From: Actinomycetota bacterium
GTDB taxonomy: Bacteria; Actinomycetota; Actinomycetes; Mycobacteriales; JACQDL01
Length of the DNA stretch: 64,000 nucleotides
Direction: 5' to 3'
Assembly: GCA_016201065.1 (NCBI GenBank)
Contig: JACQDL010000057.1
Location: forward strand, 100,572-164,571
The position numbers and the translations under genes are program-made. The notes under the pieces are model-generated. The model was not told the DNA's origin. It saw only the letters and a program-made list of their open reading frames with translations, and ran no database searches. Below, one piece after another: positions 30,557-41,078 of the stretch; the stretch's first letter is position 1, and every line of letters begins with the position of its first letter.

Positions 30557-31419
30557 TGGGCGTGGCGGCCGGCACGGTTGTCGGCGTGCGGGTCCCGGAC
30601 CGGGGCCTGCGGCGCGACCTGCGGGCGGTCCGGGTGGTCCTGCACCGCGAGCTGATCCGCTACGGGCGGGACCGGACCCGGATGATCTCCGGGCTCTCGC
30701 AGCCGATCCTGTGGCTGCTGGTGCTCGGCACCGGCCTGTCCTCACTGGTGTCGCGCAGCGGACCGGGAGTGAACCTGCGGACCTTCATGTTCCCTGGCGT
30801 GCTGGTCATGTCGGTGATGTTCACGGCGCTGTTCTCGGCGGCCTCGATCGTGTGGGACCGGGAGTTCGGCTTCCTGCGGGAGATGATGGTGGCGCCGGTC
30901 GGCCGGACCGCGATCTTGCTCGGCAAGTGCCTCGGCGGTGCCGTGGTGGCGACCCTCCAGGGCGCGTTCATCCTGATCCTGGCCGGCCTCGCCGGGGTGC
31001 CCTACTCGCCGCCGCTGATGGCGACGTTGCTGGTGGAGATGTTCCTCACGGCGCTCATGCTCACCGCGTTCGGCCTCGCCATCGCCGCCCGGATCAAGAA
31101 CATGCAGGCCTTCATGGGCGTGATGCAGATGGCCGCGATGCCGATGATGTTCCTCTCCGGTGCCCTGTTCCCGCTGGCAAACCTGCCGGGCTGGCTGACG
31201 GTGCTGACCCGGGTCAACCCGCTGACCTATGCGGTCGACCCCATGCGGCACGCCGTCTTCCAGCGCATCGCGGTCGCGCCACCCCTCCGTGCGACGCTGA
31301 GCCCGGGCGTCACGTGGGGCGGGTGGCGGGTACCGGTGCCGCTGGAACTCGGTGCGGTCATGGCACTCACGCTGGGCTTCCTCGCGCTGGCCATCCTGCA
31401 GTTCCGACGCGCCGACTGA
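30556..31419 (+). CDS. DrrB-like ABC-2 type transporter permease
   Basis: MISGLSQPILWLLVLGTGLSSLV...FMFPGVLVMSVMFTALFSAASIVWDREFGFLREMMVAPVGRTAILLGKCLGG; TGATG overlap with the ATPase gene. Confidence 0.92.
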   Translation: MGVAAGTVVGVRVPDRGLRRDLRAVRVVLHRELIRYGRDRTRMISGLSQPILWLLVLGTGLSSLVSRSGPGVNLRTFMFPGVLVMSVMFTALFSAASIVWDREFGFLREMMVAPVGRTAILLGKCLGGAVVATLQGAFILILAGLAGVPYSPPLMATLLVEMFLTALMLTAFGLAIAARIKNMQAFMGVMQMAAMPMMFLSGALFPLANLPGWLTVLTRVNPLTYAVDPMRHAVFQRIAVAPPLRATLSPGVTWGGWRVPVPLELGAVMALTLGFLALAILQFRRAD

Positions 31420-31450
31420 GCGGCACCCGGACACCGAGGGATCCCTCACG

Positions 31451-31511
31451 ACGGCACCGGCCGGCCCAAAGCCAGCGGGAACACCCGCGAGCCCGGACCG
31501 GCCGGCACCGT
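31451..31511 (-). terminator. Putative hairpin terminator of cspA
   Basis: acggcaccggccggccc ... ggaccggccggcaccgt; mismatches become G:U on the minus strand, giving a continuous stem; inner gcggg-aaca-cccgc. Confidence 0.5.
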
Positions 31512-31522
31512 GATCGTGATCG

Positions 31523-31729
<207 letters not shown>

Positions 31730-31877
31730 TTACCCCTTTGTTGAGTTCCTCCGGCGCCGTGCGGCACCGGTCCAAACCGTTCATGGCTTGCCCGGCCTGG
31801 TAGGGACAGCGTAGGCCACAATCGCCCGGCACGGGGTATCGGCACGCGCGAAGGGTCCGGACGGCGAGCCCCGGCCC

Positions 31878-33473
31878 TCAGAGCTCCGGGTGTGACACGG
31901 TCCCGGCAGCCCCGCCGGCCGCCAGGTGGATCGCCCGTACCGCGTCGATGGTGTCCGCGTCCGCAGCCGACCTGTCTGGGCGATAGCGAACGATTCGGGC
32001 GAACCTCAGGGCGAGCCCGGCCGGGTATCGCGGTGAGCGCTGCACCCCGTCAAAGGCCACCTCGACCACCAGCTCGGGCCGGACCGTGACGACCCACTGC
32101 TCCAGCGGTGATGCGGCCAGCTCGCGCAGCCGCTCGGTCTGCCAGCGCAGGGTGTCGTCGGTCATCCCCTTGAACGTCTTGCCCAGCATCGCGAAGCCAC
32201 CGGCGGGGTCGCGGGCGCCGAGGTGCAGGTTGGACAGCCAACCCTGGCGCCGCCCGTGCCCCCACTCCGCGGCGAGCACCACGAGGTCGAGGGTGTGCCG
32301 TGGCTTGACCTTCAACCAGCCGGTGCCACGCCGACCCGCCTCGTAGCCGGCGTCCAGCGCCTTGACCACGACACCCTCGTGTCCCCGGCGCAGCGTCTCG
32401 GCAAGGAACCGTCGGGCGTCCTCGATGTCGTCGGTGACCAGCCGGCGGACCCGCAGCCGTTCGGGTACCAGCTCGCTCAGCACGGCCATCCGCTCCACCG
32501 CCGGCCGGTCGAGCAGGTCCACCCCGTCGGCGTGCAGCACGTCGAAGAACGCCGGCTGCAGCGGCAGGCCGTCGCTGTCGCCGGTGCTACCGGTGCGGCT
32601 GCCGACCCGCCCCGCGGTGACCTGGAACGGCTGTGGTCGCCCGTCCGCACGCCAGGTGAGAGCCTCGCCGTCCAGGACGAGGTCACCACCGCGCAGCGCC
32701 AGCACAAGGGTCACCAGCTCGGGCACCCGGTCGGTGATGTCGTCCAGGCTGCGGGTGAACACGGCAACGGTGCCAGCCGAGCGATGCACCTGGATCCGCA
32801 CGCCGTCCAGCTTCTCCTCCAGCCCCACCGGTCCGCTCCCGTCCACGGCGCTGTCCAGGTCGGGCACCGGTTGGGCCAGCATGGGCTGCAACGGACGGCC
32901 GATCTGAAGCCCGAGCGCGGCCAGCCCGACCGCGCCGTCCCGCAACGCGACCTCGGCAACCGCCCGCAGGTCGCCGCGGAGCAGCAGGGCGCGACGGATC
33001 GCCTGCGGTGGCACCGCCGCGGCCTGTGCGACCGCATCGGCCATCACACCCTCCAAGGCACCCTGCCGGAGCTCACCCGAGAGCAGTCCGACCAGGAACT
33101 GCCGCTCCGGCCCGGTGGCCCGATCGAGCAGGTCCGCCAGCAACCCACGCCGGACCCGCTGCGAGCCGGCCCCGGAGACCGCGCCAACCTGCGCGAACGT
33201 CGCATCCACCTCGGCCAGGGTCAGGGCAGCCGGCCTCGGTTGTGCGGTCGGCGCCGGGTGGGCGGCGACGTCGCGGAGGGTCGCCCAGCCAACACCGATC
33301 TGGCGCTGCCGCAGCTCGCCGGAGAGGAACGCCACCGCCGGCACCACCTCATCCGGACGGAGCCGGCGCAGGAGGTCGGCCAACGCTGCGGCCTTGGCCC
33401 GTCGCGAGCTGGACTCGGCGACGGTGCGCGAGGTGGTGACGAGATCGGTCAGCAGCACACCCCGATCATGCAC
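31878..33473 (-). CDS. ligB: ATP-dependent DNA ligase (actinobacterial LigB type)
   Basis: EEKLDGVRIQVHRSAGTVAVFTRSLDDITDRVPELV...DGEALTWRADGRPQPFQVT...EGVVVKALDAGYEAGRRGTGWLKVKPRHTLDLVV. Confidence 0.93.
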   Translation of the reverse strand: MHDRGVLLTDLVTTSRTVAESSSRRAKAAALADLLRRLRPDEVVPAVAFLSGELRQRQIGVGWATLRDVAAHPAPTAQPRPAALTLAEVDATFAQVGAVSGAGSQRVRRGLLADLLDRATGPERQFLVGLLSGELRQGALEGVMADAVAQAAAVPPQAIRRALLLRGDLRAVAEVALRDGAVGLAALGLQIGRPLQPMLAQPVPDLDSAVDGSGPVGLEEKLDGVRIQVHRSAGTVAVFTRSLDDITDRVPELVTLVLALRGGDLVLDGEALTWRADGRPQPFQVTAGRVGSRTGSTGDSDGLPLQPAFFDVLHADGVDLLDRPAVERMAVLSELVPERLRVRRLVTDDIEDARRFLAETLRRGHEGVVVKALDAGYEAGRRGTGWLKVKPRHTLDLVVLAAEWGHGRRQGWLSNLHLGARDPAGGFAMLGKTFKGMTDDTLRWQTERLRELAASPLEQWVVTVRPELVVEVAFDGVQRSPRYPAGLALRFARIVRYRPDRSAADADTIDAVRAIHLAAGGAAGTVSHPEL

Positions 33474-33535
33474 GGCAGCACCGACCGGACCGCAAGCCCG
33501 GGCCGGTGGCGGCGCGGCGCTACCTGACGACGGCG

Positions 33536-34207
33536 CTACCGCCGGCCCCGGCCAGCCCCGCGGGTGGGCCCGGCTCCCCAGTGCGAGTAGCGGCAGTCGA
33601 CGGTCTCCATGGCCGTGTGATCGGTCCCCGAGGCCGTCAGGCTGACCCGCGTCGGACGCTTCGCCTGGTCCAGCCAGATGTCGACCCCTACGGCTGCGAA
33701 GCCCGCCTGCCGCAGCTCGGCCATCGGCTCGGGAGCCGCCCGGTCGGAGAGGGAGCTGAGATCGACGTCCAGCCGGTACCGGACCGTCACCTGTCCGCCG
33801 ACCCGGGCTGGTCCCAGCCGCCGCACCTCGGTCGCGACGGTGAACAAGGCGGCGGCAGCGCGCGGGTCCAGGCAGCTGGCGAGGCGCCGCACGGCGTCCG
33901 CCGGCTCACCCGCCACCGCGGCGGCACGGGTCGCCGGTCCGCCCGCGGTGACCGGCGGCACCGCGAACCACGATGAGGCGGTGGCCCGCTCCTCCCCCAC
34001 CACCTCGGTGACGGTGGCCCGCCCGGAGCCCGCGGCCTCGACGGCCGCCAGGCTCTGCCGGCTCAGGTTCGCGGCGCGCGGCGGAATCCTGCGATTGGCG
34101 GGTGGCCGCTGGTGGCCGCCGGCCGCGCCGTGCGGCGCCGGGATCGCCGAGCCGCCACCGAGCGCAATGGCGAACAGCGTGGCCGCTGCGGCAAACCTCC
34201 GCATCAT
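33536..34207 (-). CDS. Secreted hypothetical protein, possibly LppX/LprG-like fold
   Basis: Signal-peptide-like N-terminus; VTVRYRLDVDLSSL...AAVGVDIWLDQAKRPTRVSL. Confidence 0.6.
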   Translation of the reverse strand: MMRRFAAAATLFAIALGGGSAIPAPHGAAGGHQRPPANRRIPPRAANLSRQSLAAVEAAGSGRATVTEVVGEERATASSWFAVPPVTAGGPATRAAAVAGEPADAVRRLASCLDPRAAAALFTVATEVRRLGPARVGGQVTVRYRLDVDLSSLSDRAAPEPMAELRQAGFAAVGVDIWLDQAKRPTRVSLTASGTDHTAMETVDCRYSHWGAGPTRGAGRGRR

Positions 34208-34375
34208 TCCCCCAGATCTCGCACAGTGGTGATTCTATCGAGGGCCGGTGGCGGCTCGCGGGCCGCAGGTCCGGTCTGGCAAGCTCAGCAGCGGCGGCCC
34301 GGGGAACCTCGGGGCCGCCATCTCGTGGCACCGGTCCCGGACCGGACCGTTCGGAACGATCCGGGAGGGAGTGCG

Positions 34376-34651
34376 ATGGCCCGGTTCGTCGTGGAACTCC
34401 GGTATCTCGACCCCGACCGGCGGACCGAGGTGCGCCCGCAGCACCTGGTGTACGTCCGCGATCTCGCCGCCCGCGGCTCCGTGGTCTCCGCAGGACCGTG
34501 GGCGGACGGCACCGGATCATTGACGATCTACGACACAGCGACCGAGGACCACGTCCGGCGCCTTGTGGCCGACGATCCCTACACCGTGGCGGGCGTCGTG
34601 GAACTCGTCTCGCTGCGCGAGTGGACCCCGGTCGTGCACCGCGAACTTTGA
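34376..34651 (+). CDS. YciI-like protein
   Basis: MARFVVELRYLDPDRRTEVRPQHLVYVRDLAARGSVVSAGPWADGTGSLTIYDTATEDHVRRLVADDPYTVAGVVELVSLREWTPV. Confidence 0.8.
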   Translation: MARFVVELRYLDPDRRTEVRPQHLVYVRDLAARGSVVSAGPWADGTGSLTIYDTATEDHVRRLVADDPYTVAGVVELVSLREWTPVVHREL

Positions 34652-34680
34652 TCTCGACGCCGCCTCCCGGTCGCGGTCGG

Positions 34681-35796
34681 TCAGCCCAGCTCGGTCTGTC
34701 CCTCGGCGTCAGCGGCAGCCGACCGGGTCGCCACCTCGTCCGGCCTGCCGCCGTACCACTCGCTTGTGTCGATCTTCTCGCGGGGCTTGGCCGGTGTCGC
34801 CGGACCGCTGGCGGCCGCGGCCCTCAGCCAGGACGCCGAGACCTCGCCACCTTCTGCCCCGCGGCCTGACCCGCCGGCCAGGCCGGCCAGCCCCTCCAGG
34901 GCCTTGCCGAACTCGCTGGGAACGATCCATAGCTTGTTGGCATCGCCCTGGGCGATCTGGGGCAGCGTCTGCAGGTACTGGTAGGCCAGCAGCTTCGGGT
35001 CCGGATCCGCGTCGTGGATGGCGTTGAAGACGACCTCGATGGCCTTGGCCTGCCCCTGCGCGGCGAGGTAGCGGGCCGCGCGCTCACCCTCGGCCCGCAG
35101 GATCCGGCTCTGCCGGTCCGCCTCGGCGGCAAGGATCACCGCCCGTCGCTGCCCCTCGGCGGCAAGGATCGCGGCCTGCTTCTGCCCCTCGGCGGTCTTG
35201 ATCGCGCTCTCCCGCTGCCCTTCGGCCTGGAGGATCATCGCCCGCTTGTCCCGGTCCGCCCGCATCTGCTTTTCCATCGAGTCCTGGATGGACGGCGGCG
35301 GGTCGATGGCCTTCAGCTCCACCCGGTTGACCCTGATCCCCCACCGCCCGGTCGCCTCGTCCAGCACGCCACGCAGCTGCCCGTTGATCTGGTCCCGGCT
35401 GGTCAGGGTCTCCTCCAGGTTCATCCCACCGACCACGTTGCGCAGGGTCGTGACGGTGAGCTGCTCGACCGCCTGGATGTAGTTGGAGATCTCGTATGTC
35501 GCCGACCGGGGATCGGTGACCTGGAAATAGATCACGGTGTCGATGCTCACCGTCAGGTTGTCCTCGGTGATGACCGGTTGCGGGGGAAAGGACACCACCT
35601 GCTCACGGAGGTCGATCCGGGCGCGCACCGCGTCGAAGAACGGCACGACGAAGTTCAGACCGGGGTCCAGCACGCTGTGGAACTTCCCGAGTCGCTCGAT
35701 CACGTAGGCCTGTGCCTGCTGCACGCGGACGAGCGCCCGGGCCATGACGACGAGCACCAGCACCACGAGTACGGCCAGCGCGATGAGCACATCCAC
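34681..35796 (-). CDS. SPFH/Band 7 (stomatin-like) protein
   Basis: RVQQAQAYVIERLGKFHSVLDPGLNFVVPFFDAVRARIDLREQVVSFPPQPVITEDNLTVSIDTVIYFQVTDPRSATYEI. Confidence 0.95.
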   Translation of the reverse strand: MDVLIALAVLVVLVLVVMARALVRVQQAQAYVIERLGKFHSVLDPGLNFVVPFFDAVRARIDLREQVVSFPPQPVITEDNLTVSIDTVIYFQVTDPRSATYEISNYIQAVEQLTVTTLRNVVGGMNLEETLTSRDQINGQLRGVLDEATGRWGIRVNRVELKAIDPPPSIQDSMEKQMRADRDKRAMILQAEGQRESAIKTAEGQKQAAILAAEGQRRAVILAAEADRQSRILRAEGERAARYLAAQGQAKAIEVVFNAIHDADPDPKLLAYQYLQTLPQIAQGDANKLWIVPSEFGKALEGLAGLAGGSGRGAEGGEVSASWLRAAAASGPATPAKPREKIDTSEWYGGRPDEVATRSAAADAEGQTELG

Positions 35797-36227
35797 TACG
35801 GTTCACCCCACACGATCGCGGTCGCACCCCGGATTTCCATCACTGCCACATCCTGGCCGACCTCCAGCACCTGCAACGGATCATATGGCCGCGCCGACCA
35901 TTCCTCGCCGCGCAGCTTCACCAACCCCCCATTCGCGTCAACCTTCCGCAAGACGGTTGCGTGCGCACCGATCAGGGCGCCGATCCCAATCTTGACCGGC
36001 TGGGCCCGCTCCAGATGCCGCCGCGCCGCGGGTCGGGCGAGCAGCAGCAACATCAACGCGCTGCCGGCGAAGACGGCGAGCTGCAGGGCGACCGGGCCGC
36101 CGAGCGCGGCGCTACCCGCCGCCACGACGGCGGCACCCGCACACATGATCAAGATAAGGTCGAGGGACAGAACCTCAGCGATGGCCAGGACACCGGCCGC
36201 AATCAGCCACAACAACCAGGTGGGCAC
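35796..36227 (-). CDS. NfeD-family protein
   Basis: Two to three TM segments then OB-like domain GIGALIGAHATVLRKVDANGGLVKLRGEEWSARPYDPLQVLEVGQDVAVMEIRGATAIV. Confidence 0.88.
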   Translation of the reverse strand: MPTWLLWLIAAGVLAIAEVLSLDLILIMCAGAAVVAAGSAALGGPVALQLAVFAGSALMLLLLARPAARRHLERAQPVKIGIGALIGAHATVLRKVDANGGLVKLRGEEWSARPYDPLQVLEVGQDVAVMEIRGATAIVWGEP

Positions 36228-36364
36228 ATCGATTATCCTGCCAGAAATGGCGCCCCCCGGACGATCACCGATCGTTTCGACTTCGACACGTTCTGGGGTG
36301 GTCCCCCACCGGCACGCCGCGGTACGCCGCTGCGAACGAGCGGATCGCGACCGGGGTGCCGCCG

Positions 36365-36766
36365 CTAGCCCGCAGCACGGCCGACCGCCGCGCCGACCAG
36401 GTACCTGGCCACCACGGCAAAGCCGAGCCCCACCAGCACGAGCACGCCGCGTTCAGTCCAGTCCCGGCTGCGCATCGGATACGCCGCACCGTGGTACACG
36501 TGGGCGAGCATCCGGGTGCCCGGGTCCGCGCGACCGGCGAGCTCACCGTGCCCGGGTGTCTTCCCGCCCCAGGTTGCATAGCAGGTGGTCACCCCCTTGC
36601 TGGCGCCGCACCGGGTGACGGTGACCGTCGTCTGCTCACCCTGCGCCAGCGCCCGTACCGGCTTGACCAGGTAGGTCAGCCAGAAGAGCAACGCGATGCC
36701 GAACAGCGCGAGGCCGATCACCCCGAAGAGCAGCCGGCTGCCCGACCCGAGGCTACGGCGTGCCAT
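36365..36766 (-). CDS. Small membrane protein of unknown function
   Basis: Two predicted TM segments flanking an extracytoplasmic domain. Confidence 0.55.
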   Translation of the reverse strand: MARRSLGSGSRLLFGVIGLALFGIALLFWLTYLVKPVRALAQGEQTTVTVTRCGASKGVTTCYATWGGKTPGHGELAGRADPGTRMLAHVYHGAAYPMRSRDWTERGVLVLVGLGFAVVARYLVGAAVGRAAG

Positions 36767-37589
36767 CGGCGGTCACGAAGTCGATGAGCTCCTCCACGGC
36801 CCGCAACAGCGGCACCTCCACATCGCCGTAGCCGCGCACCCCACGCTGCACCCGACGCCACATCTCGGCAGTGCCGGGCACCCCGAGCGCGCGGCAGACC
36901 CCTTCCTTCCACGGCACGCCCCGGGGGATCTCCGGCCATCCGGCGATCCCCACCGCCGCGGGCTTGACCGCCTGCCAGACATCGACGTAGGGGTGACCGG
37001 TCACCAGGACATGTGGCCCCTCGACCTCGGCCACGATCCGGGTCTCCTTGCTGCCCGCCACGAGGTGGTCCACGAGCACGCCAAGCCGACGGCCCGGGCC
37101 GGGCCGGAAGCCCCGCACGATGCCCGGGAGATCGTCAATGCCGTCCAGCGGCTCGACGACCACTCCCTCGACCCGCAGGTCGTCGCCCCAGATCCGTTCC
37201 ACGAGCGTGGCGTCGTGCACACCCTCGACATAGATCCGGCTGGCCCGTGCCACCCGGGCCGGCGCGCCCGGCACCGCGATCGAGCCGGACGCGGTGCGCT
37301 GCCGGGCCACCGGTCCGGCTCGACCCACCGGTGGCACCAGTGTGACGAGCGAGCCGTCGAGCAGGAACCCGGCCGCCACCATCGGGAAGACCCGCCGGCG
37401 GCCGTGCCGGTCCTCCAGCGTGACCGCGCCCTTGGCGCAGTCCACGACCGCGCCACAGAAACCGGAACCCGCATCCTCGACGACGAGGTCCCGGTCGGCC
37501 GCCACCTCGACCACCCTGGGCGCTCGCCGGGTGGTCAGCACATCGCGGGCGTACCGGTCGTCCGCACCCATCCTCCGCACGCCTGTCAC
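36753..37589 (-). CDS. DUF3097-family protein
   Basis: VEGVHDATLVERIWGDDLRVEGVVVEPLDGIDDLPGIVRGFRPGPGRRLGVLVDHLVAGSKETRIVAEVEGPHVLVTGHPYVDVWQAVKP. Confidence 0.85.
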   Translation of the reverse strand: MTGVRRMGADDRYARDVLTTRRAPRVVEVAADRDLVVEDAGSGFCGAVVDCAKGAVTLEDRHGRRRVFPMVAAGFLLDGSLVTLVPPVGRAGPVARQRTASGSIAVPGAPARVARASRIYVEGVHDATLVERIWGDDLRVEGVVVEPLDGIDDLPGIVRGFRPGPGRRLGVLVDHLVAGSKETRIVAEVEGPHVLVTGHPYVDVWQAVKPAAVGIAGWPEIPRGVPWKEGVCRALGVPGTAEMWRRVQRGVRGYGDVEVPLLRAVEELIDFVTADGTP

Positions 37590-37630
37590 GCTATCGGCCG
37601 GCCGCGGGTACGAGCCGTAAGCTGCACGGT

Positions 37631-38383
37631 ATGTCCCACCTGCGTTCTGGTCTGGTGGCGGCCTGGGGCACCGCGTGGTTGGCCGGTCGGGTCGGGTACG
37701 ACGAGGTGGCGGCGCGGGTCACCGGCACCGACGAGCCACACCGGGTGACCGGCCTGGACGAGATGGCGCCGGACGGCGTACCACTGCTGTGGGCCCTCTA
37801 CGCCTGGCGTGAGCGGGGCACCGCCGCGCTGCGCTCGGTGCTTCCGGTCCCCGGTGACCCGCGTGGCCTGCCCGCACCCGGCGCGTTCAGCGCGGCCGCC
37901 ATGTCGGCCGGCGAGGCGGTGTTCGGCGCTGATCTCGGCCTGGTGCCCGAGATCGGCCGGCACGGTCCGGCTCGGGACCAGCGGTCCGTCACGGTGCGGT
38001 GGCGTGCCTACGCCGGGGTGCCGCCGGTTCCCAGGGACGACCTGGTGAGCCTGCGTGAGGCCGAACGCGACCTCACCGTCGCGATCCGCGCGGCGACCGA
38101 GGCGCTGTCCGGTCCGGGCGCGGCATCGTGGCACCCACGCCCGATCGGTGGCGTGGCACGCCTGCCGCAGCGCCCGGTGGCGCCACCGCTGCCGTCCGGG
38201 CACGATCCGCGTGCGGTGCGGCTGCTCGCCCAGGCCGACCGGTTGGCCGCCATCCTCGAGCGGACCGGCGCGGCGGGCGCCGGCGACGGACTGTCGGCGT
38301 CCGCGACCGCCGCGCGCCAGTCCGCGCTGCGCCCGCTGTGGACGGCGGTGCGGCGCGCCCGGATCGCGGCGTACAACGCGTGA
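37631..38383 (+). CDS. Actinobacterial conserved hypothetical protein
   Basis: MSHLRSGLVAAWGTAWLAGRVGYDEVAARVTGTDEPHRV...; coding-like composition. Confidence 0.7.
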   Translation: MSHLRSGLVAAWGTAWLAGRVGYDEVAARVTGTDEPHRVTGLDEMAPDGVPLLWALYAWRERGTAALRSVLPVPGDPRGLPAPGAFSAAAMSAGEAVFGADLGLVPEIGRHGPARDQRSVTVRWRAYAGVPPVPRDDLVSLREAERDLTVAIRAATEALSGPGAASWHPRPIGGVARLPQRPVAPPLPSGHDPRAVRLLAQADRLAAILERTGAAGAGDGLSASATAARQSALRPLWTAVRRARIAAYNA

Positions 38384-38406
38384 ACCCGGCCGCATGGCGA
38401 CCCCGG

Positions 38407-39447
38407 TCATCGGGTGGGCGGGGCGCTTCGCCCCGGCTGCGGGCAACAGCCGACCGGACATGCGTCGAGGCCGGCCGCCAGCCGCCCGAGCGCCAACCGG
38501 GGAGCCCGCGGGTCCTGCCGCTCGTCGACGAGCTCCCTGATCATCTCGACGAACCGGGGACGCACCCCCACCGTGGCGGCGCGGGCATAGGCCATGCCGA
38601 GCCGCTCGGCCGTCTGCCGCGCCTCCCGGTCCAGGTCCCACGCCACCTCGACGTGATCGCTGACGAAGCCGACGGGTGACACCACCACGGCCCGCGTCCC
38701 CCGTGCGGCGAGGGTCTCCAGCCAGTCGTTGACGTCCGGTTCCAGCCAGGGCACGTGCGGTGGACCGGACCGGGACTGCCACACGACGTCGTGGTCGGCG
38801 TCGGCGTCTGCGCCGTCGCGCACCATGGCCGCGATCAGCCGGGCCGCCTCCGCCACCTGCTCGGTGTACCGGCCATACCCGGCGACCCCTGATCCGGCGT
38901 CCATGGCAACCGGGATGCTGTGCGCGGTGAAGACCAGCCGAGCCTGGGCGCGGAGCTCCACCGGCAGCTCGGCCAGCGCCCGACGCACCGCCTCGGCGCT
39001 GGGTTCGATGAAGCCGGGGTGGTGGTAGAAGTGCCGGATCTTGTCGATCTCCGGAGCCCCGGGGCCGACCGCGGCCCGGGCCTGCTCGATGTCCGCCAGG
39101 TACTGCCGGCAGCTGGAGTAGGAGGCGTACGCGCTGGTGACGAACGCGAGTGCGTGGCGCACCCCGGCGCTGGCCATCCGGGCCACGGTGTCAGCGAGGA
39201 ACGGGTGCCAGTTGCGGTTTCCCCAGTACACCGGCAGGTCGACCGCGGTCCGCAACGCATCCACCAGGGCGGTGTTCTGGACGTTGATCGGCGAGACACC
39301 GTCGAAGTGCCGGTAGTGCTCGGCGACCTCCAGCAGCCGCTCGTGGGGCACCCCACGACCACGGACGACGTTCTCCAGGAACGGCAGCACGTCCGCCGGG
39401 CCGTCCGGACCGCCGAAGGAGACCACGAGCAGGGCGTCGTAGGCCAT
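38407..39447 (-). CDS. hemH: Ferrochelatase (coproporphyrin ferrochelatase)
   Basis: YDALLVVSFGGPDGPADVLPFLENVVRGRGVPHERLLEVAEHYRHFDGVSPINVQNTALVDALR...VVSPVGFVSDHVEVAWDLD. Confidence 0.95.
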   Translation of the reverse strand: MAYDALLVVSFGGPDGPADVLPFLENVVRGRGVPHERLLEVAEHYRHFDGVSPINVQNTALVDALRTAVDLPVYWGNRNWHPFLADTVARMASAGVRHALAFVTSAYASYSSCRQYLADIEQARAAVGPGAPEIDKIRHFYHHPGFIEPSAEAVRRALAELPVELRAQARLVFTAHSIPVAMDAGSGVAGYGRYTEQVAEAARLIAAMVRDGADADADHDVVWQSRSGPPHVPWLEPDVNDWLETLAARGTRAVVVSPVGFVSDHVEVAWDLDREARQTAERLGMAYARAATVGVRPRFVEMIRELVDERQDPRAPRLALGRLAAGLDACPVGCCPQPGRSAPPTR

Positions 39448-39456
39448 CGGAGCCGC

Positions 39457-40227
39457 TCAGACTCCCACCGCGTGGAAGCCGCCGTCCACGTGCACGATCT
39501 CGCCCGTGGTGGCCGGGAACCAGTCCGACATCAACGCGAGGCTGGCACGGGCCGCCGGTTCGGTGTCCCGCACGTCCCACCCCAGCGGCGCCCGGCCCTC
39601 CCAGGCGTCCTCGAACTGCTCGAACCCCGGGATGCTCTTGGCCGCCATCGTGCGCAGCGGGCCGGCCGCGACCAGGTTCACCCGGATCCCGCGCGGGCCG
39701 AGCTCCCGGGCCAGGTACCGCGCCACGGACTCCAGGCCCGCCTTGGCCACCCCCATCCAGTCGTAGGCCGGCCAGGCCTGGGATGCGTCGAAGTCCATCC
39801 CCACCAGCGAGCTGCCCCGATCCATCAGTGGCAGGCAGGCCACCGCGAGCGACTTCAGCGAGTACGTGGAGATCTGCACGGCGGTGGCCACGTCCTCCCA
39901 CGGCGCTGTCAGGAACTCCCCACCCAGGCAGGACTGCGGGGCGTACCCGATGGAGTGCAGCACCCCGTCCAGGCCGTCCACCCCGGCCTCCGCGCGCACC
40001 CGCCCGGCCAGCGAGCCGAGGTGCTCGGCGTTGGTCACGTCCAGCTCCACGATGGCTGCCGGCTTGGGGAGCTTCGCGGCCACCCGCTCCACCAGCGACA
40101 TCCGGCCGAACCCGGTGAGGACGACCTCCGCGCCCTGCTCCTGGGCCAGCCTCGCCGTCCCGAACGCGATCGACGCATCCGTGATGACCCCGGTGATCAG
40201 CAGCCGCTTGCCTTCGACGATGCCCAC
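39457..40227 (-). CDS. fabI: Enoyl-ACP reductase, InhA-type FabI
   Basis: GKRLLITGVITDASIAFGTARLAQEQGAEVVLTGFGRM...SLVGMDFDASQAWPAYDWMGVAKAGLESVARYLARELGPRGIRVNLVAAGPLRTMA. Confidence 0.95.
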   Translation of the reverse strand: MGIVEGKRLLITGVITDASIAFGTARLAQEQGAEVVLTGFGRMSLVERVAAKLPKPAAIVELDVTNAEHLGSLAGRVRAEAGVDGLDGVLHSIGYAPQSCLGGEFLTAPWEDVATAVQISTYSLKSLAVACLPLMDRGSSLVGMDFDASQAWPAYDWMGVAKAGLESVARYLARELGPRGIRVNLVAAGPLRTMAAKSIPGFEQFEDAWEGRAPLGWDVRDTEPAARASLALMSDWFPATTGEIVHVDGGFHAVGV

Positions 40228-40287
40228 GCCGTACCTCCGCCTTCGCCCGTGACCCGTGTGGTGACCTGTGTGGTGACCGCGTTCTGG

Positions 40288-41028
<741 letters not shown>

Positions 41029-41033
41029 CTATC

Positions 41034-41051
41034 GGCTACCCAGTGGTAACC
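41034..41051. promoter_or_regulatory. Candidate operator GGTTACC-ACTG-GGTAGCC upstream of fabG-fabI-hemH
   Basis: 7-bp inverted repeat, one mismatch, about 42 bp upstream of the fabG start. Confidence 0.4.
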
Positions 41052-41078
41052 CTCGCCCGCCTCGTGGCGGAGGTCGGT

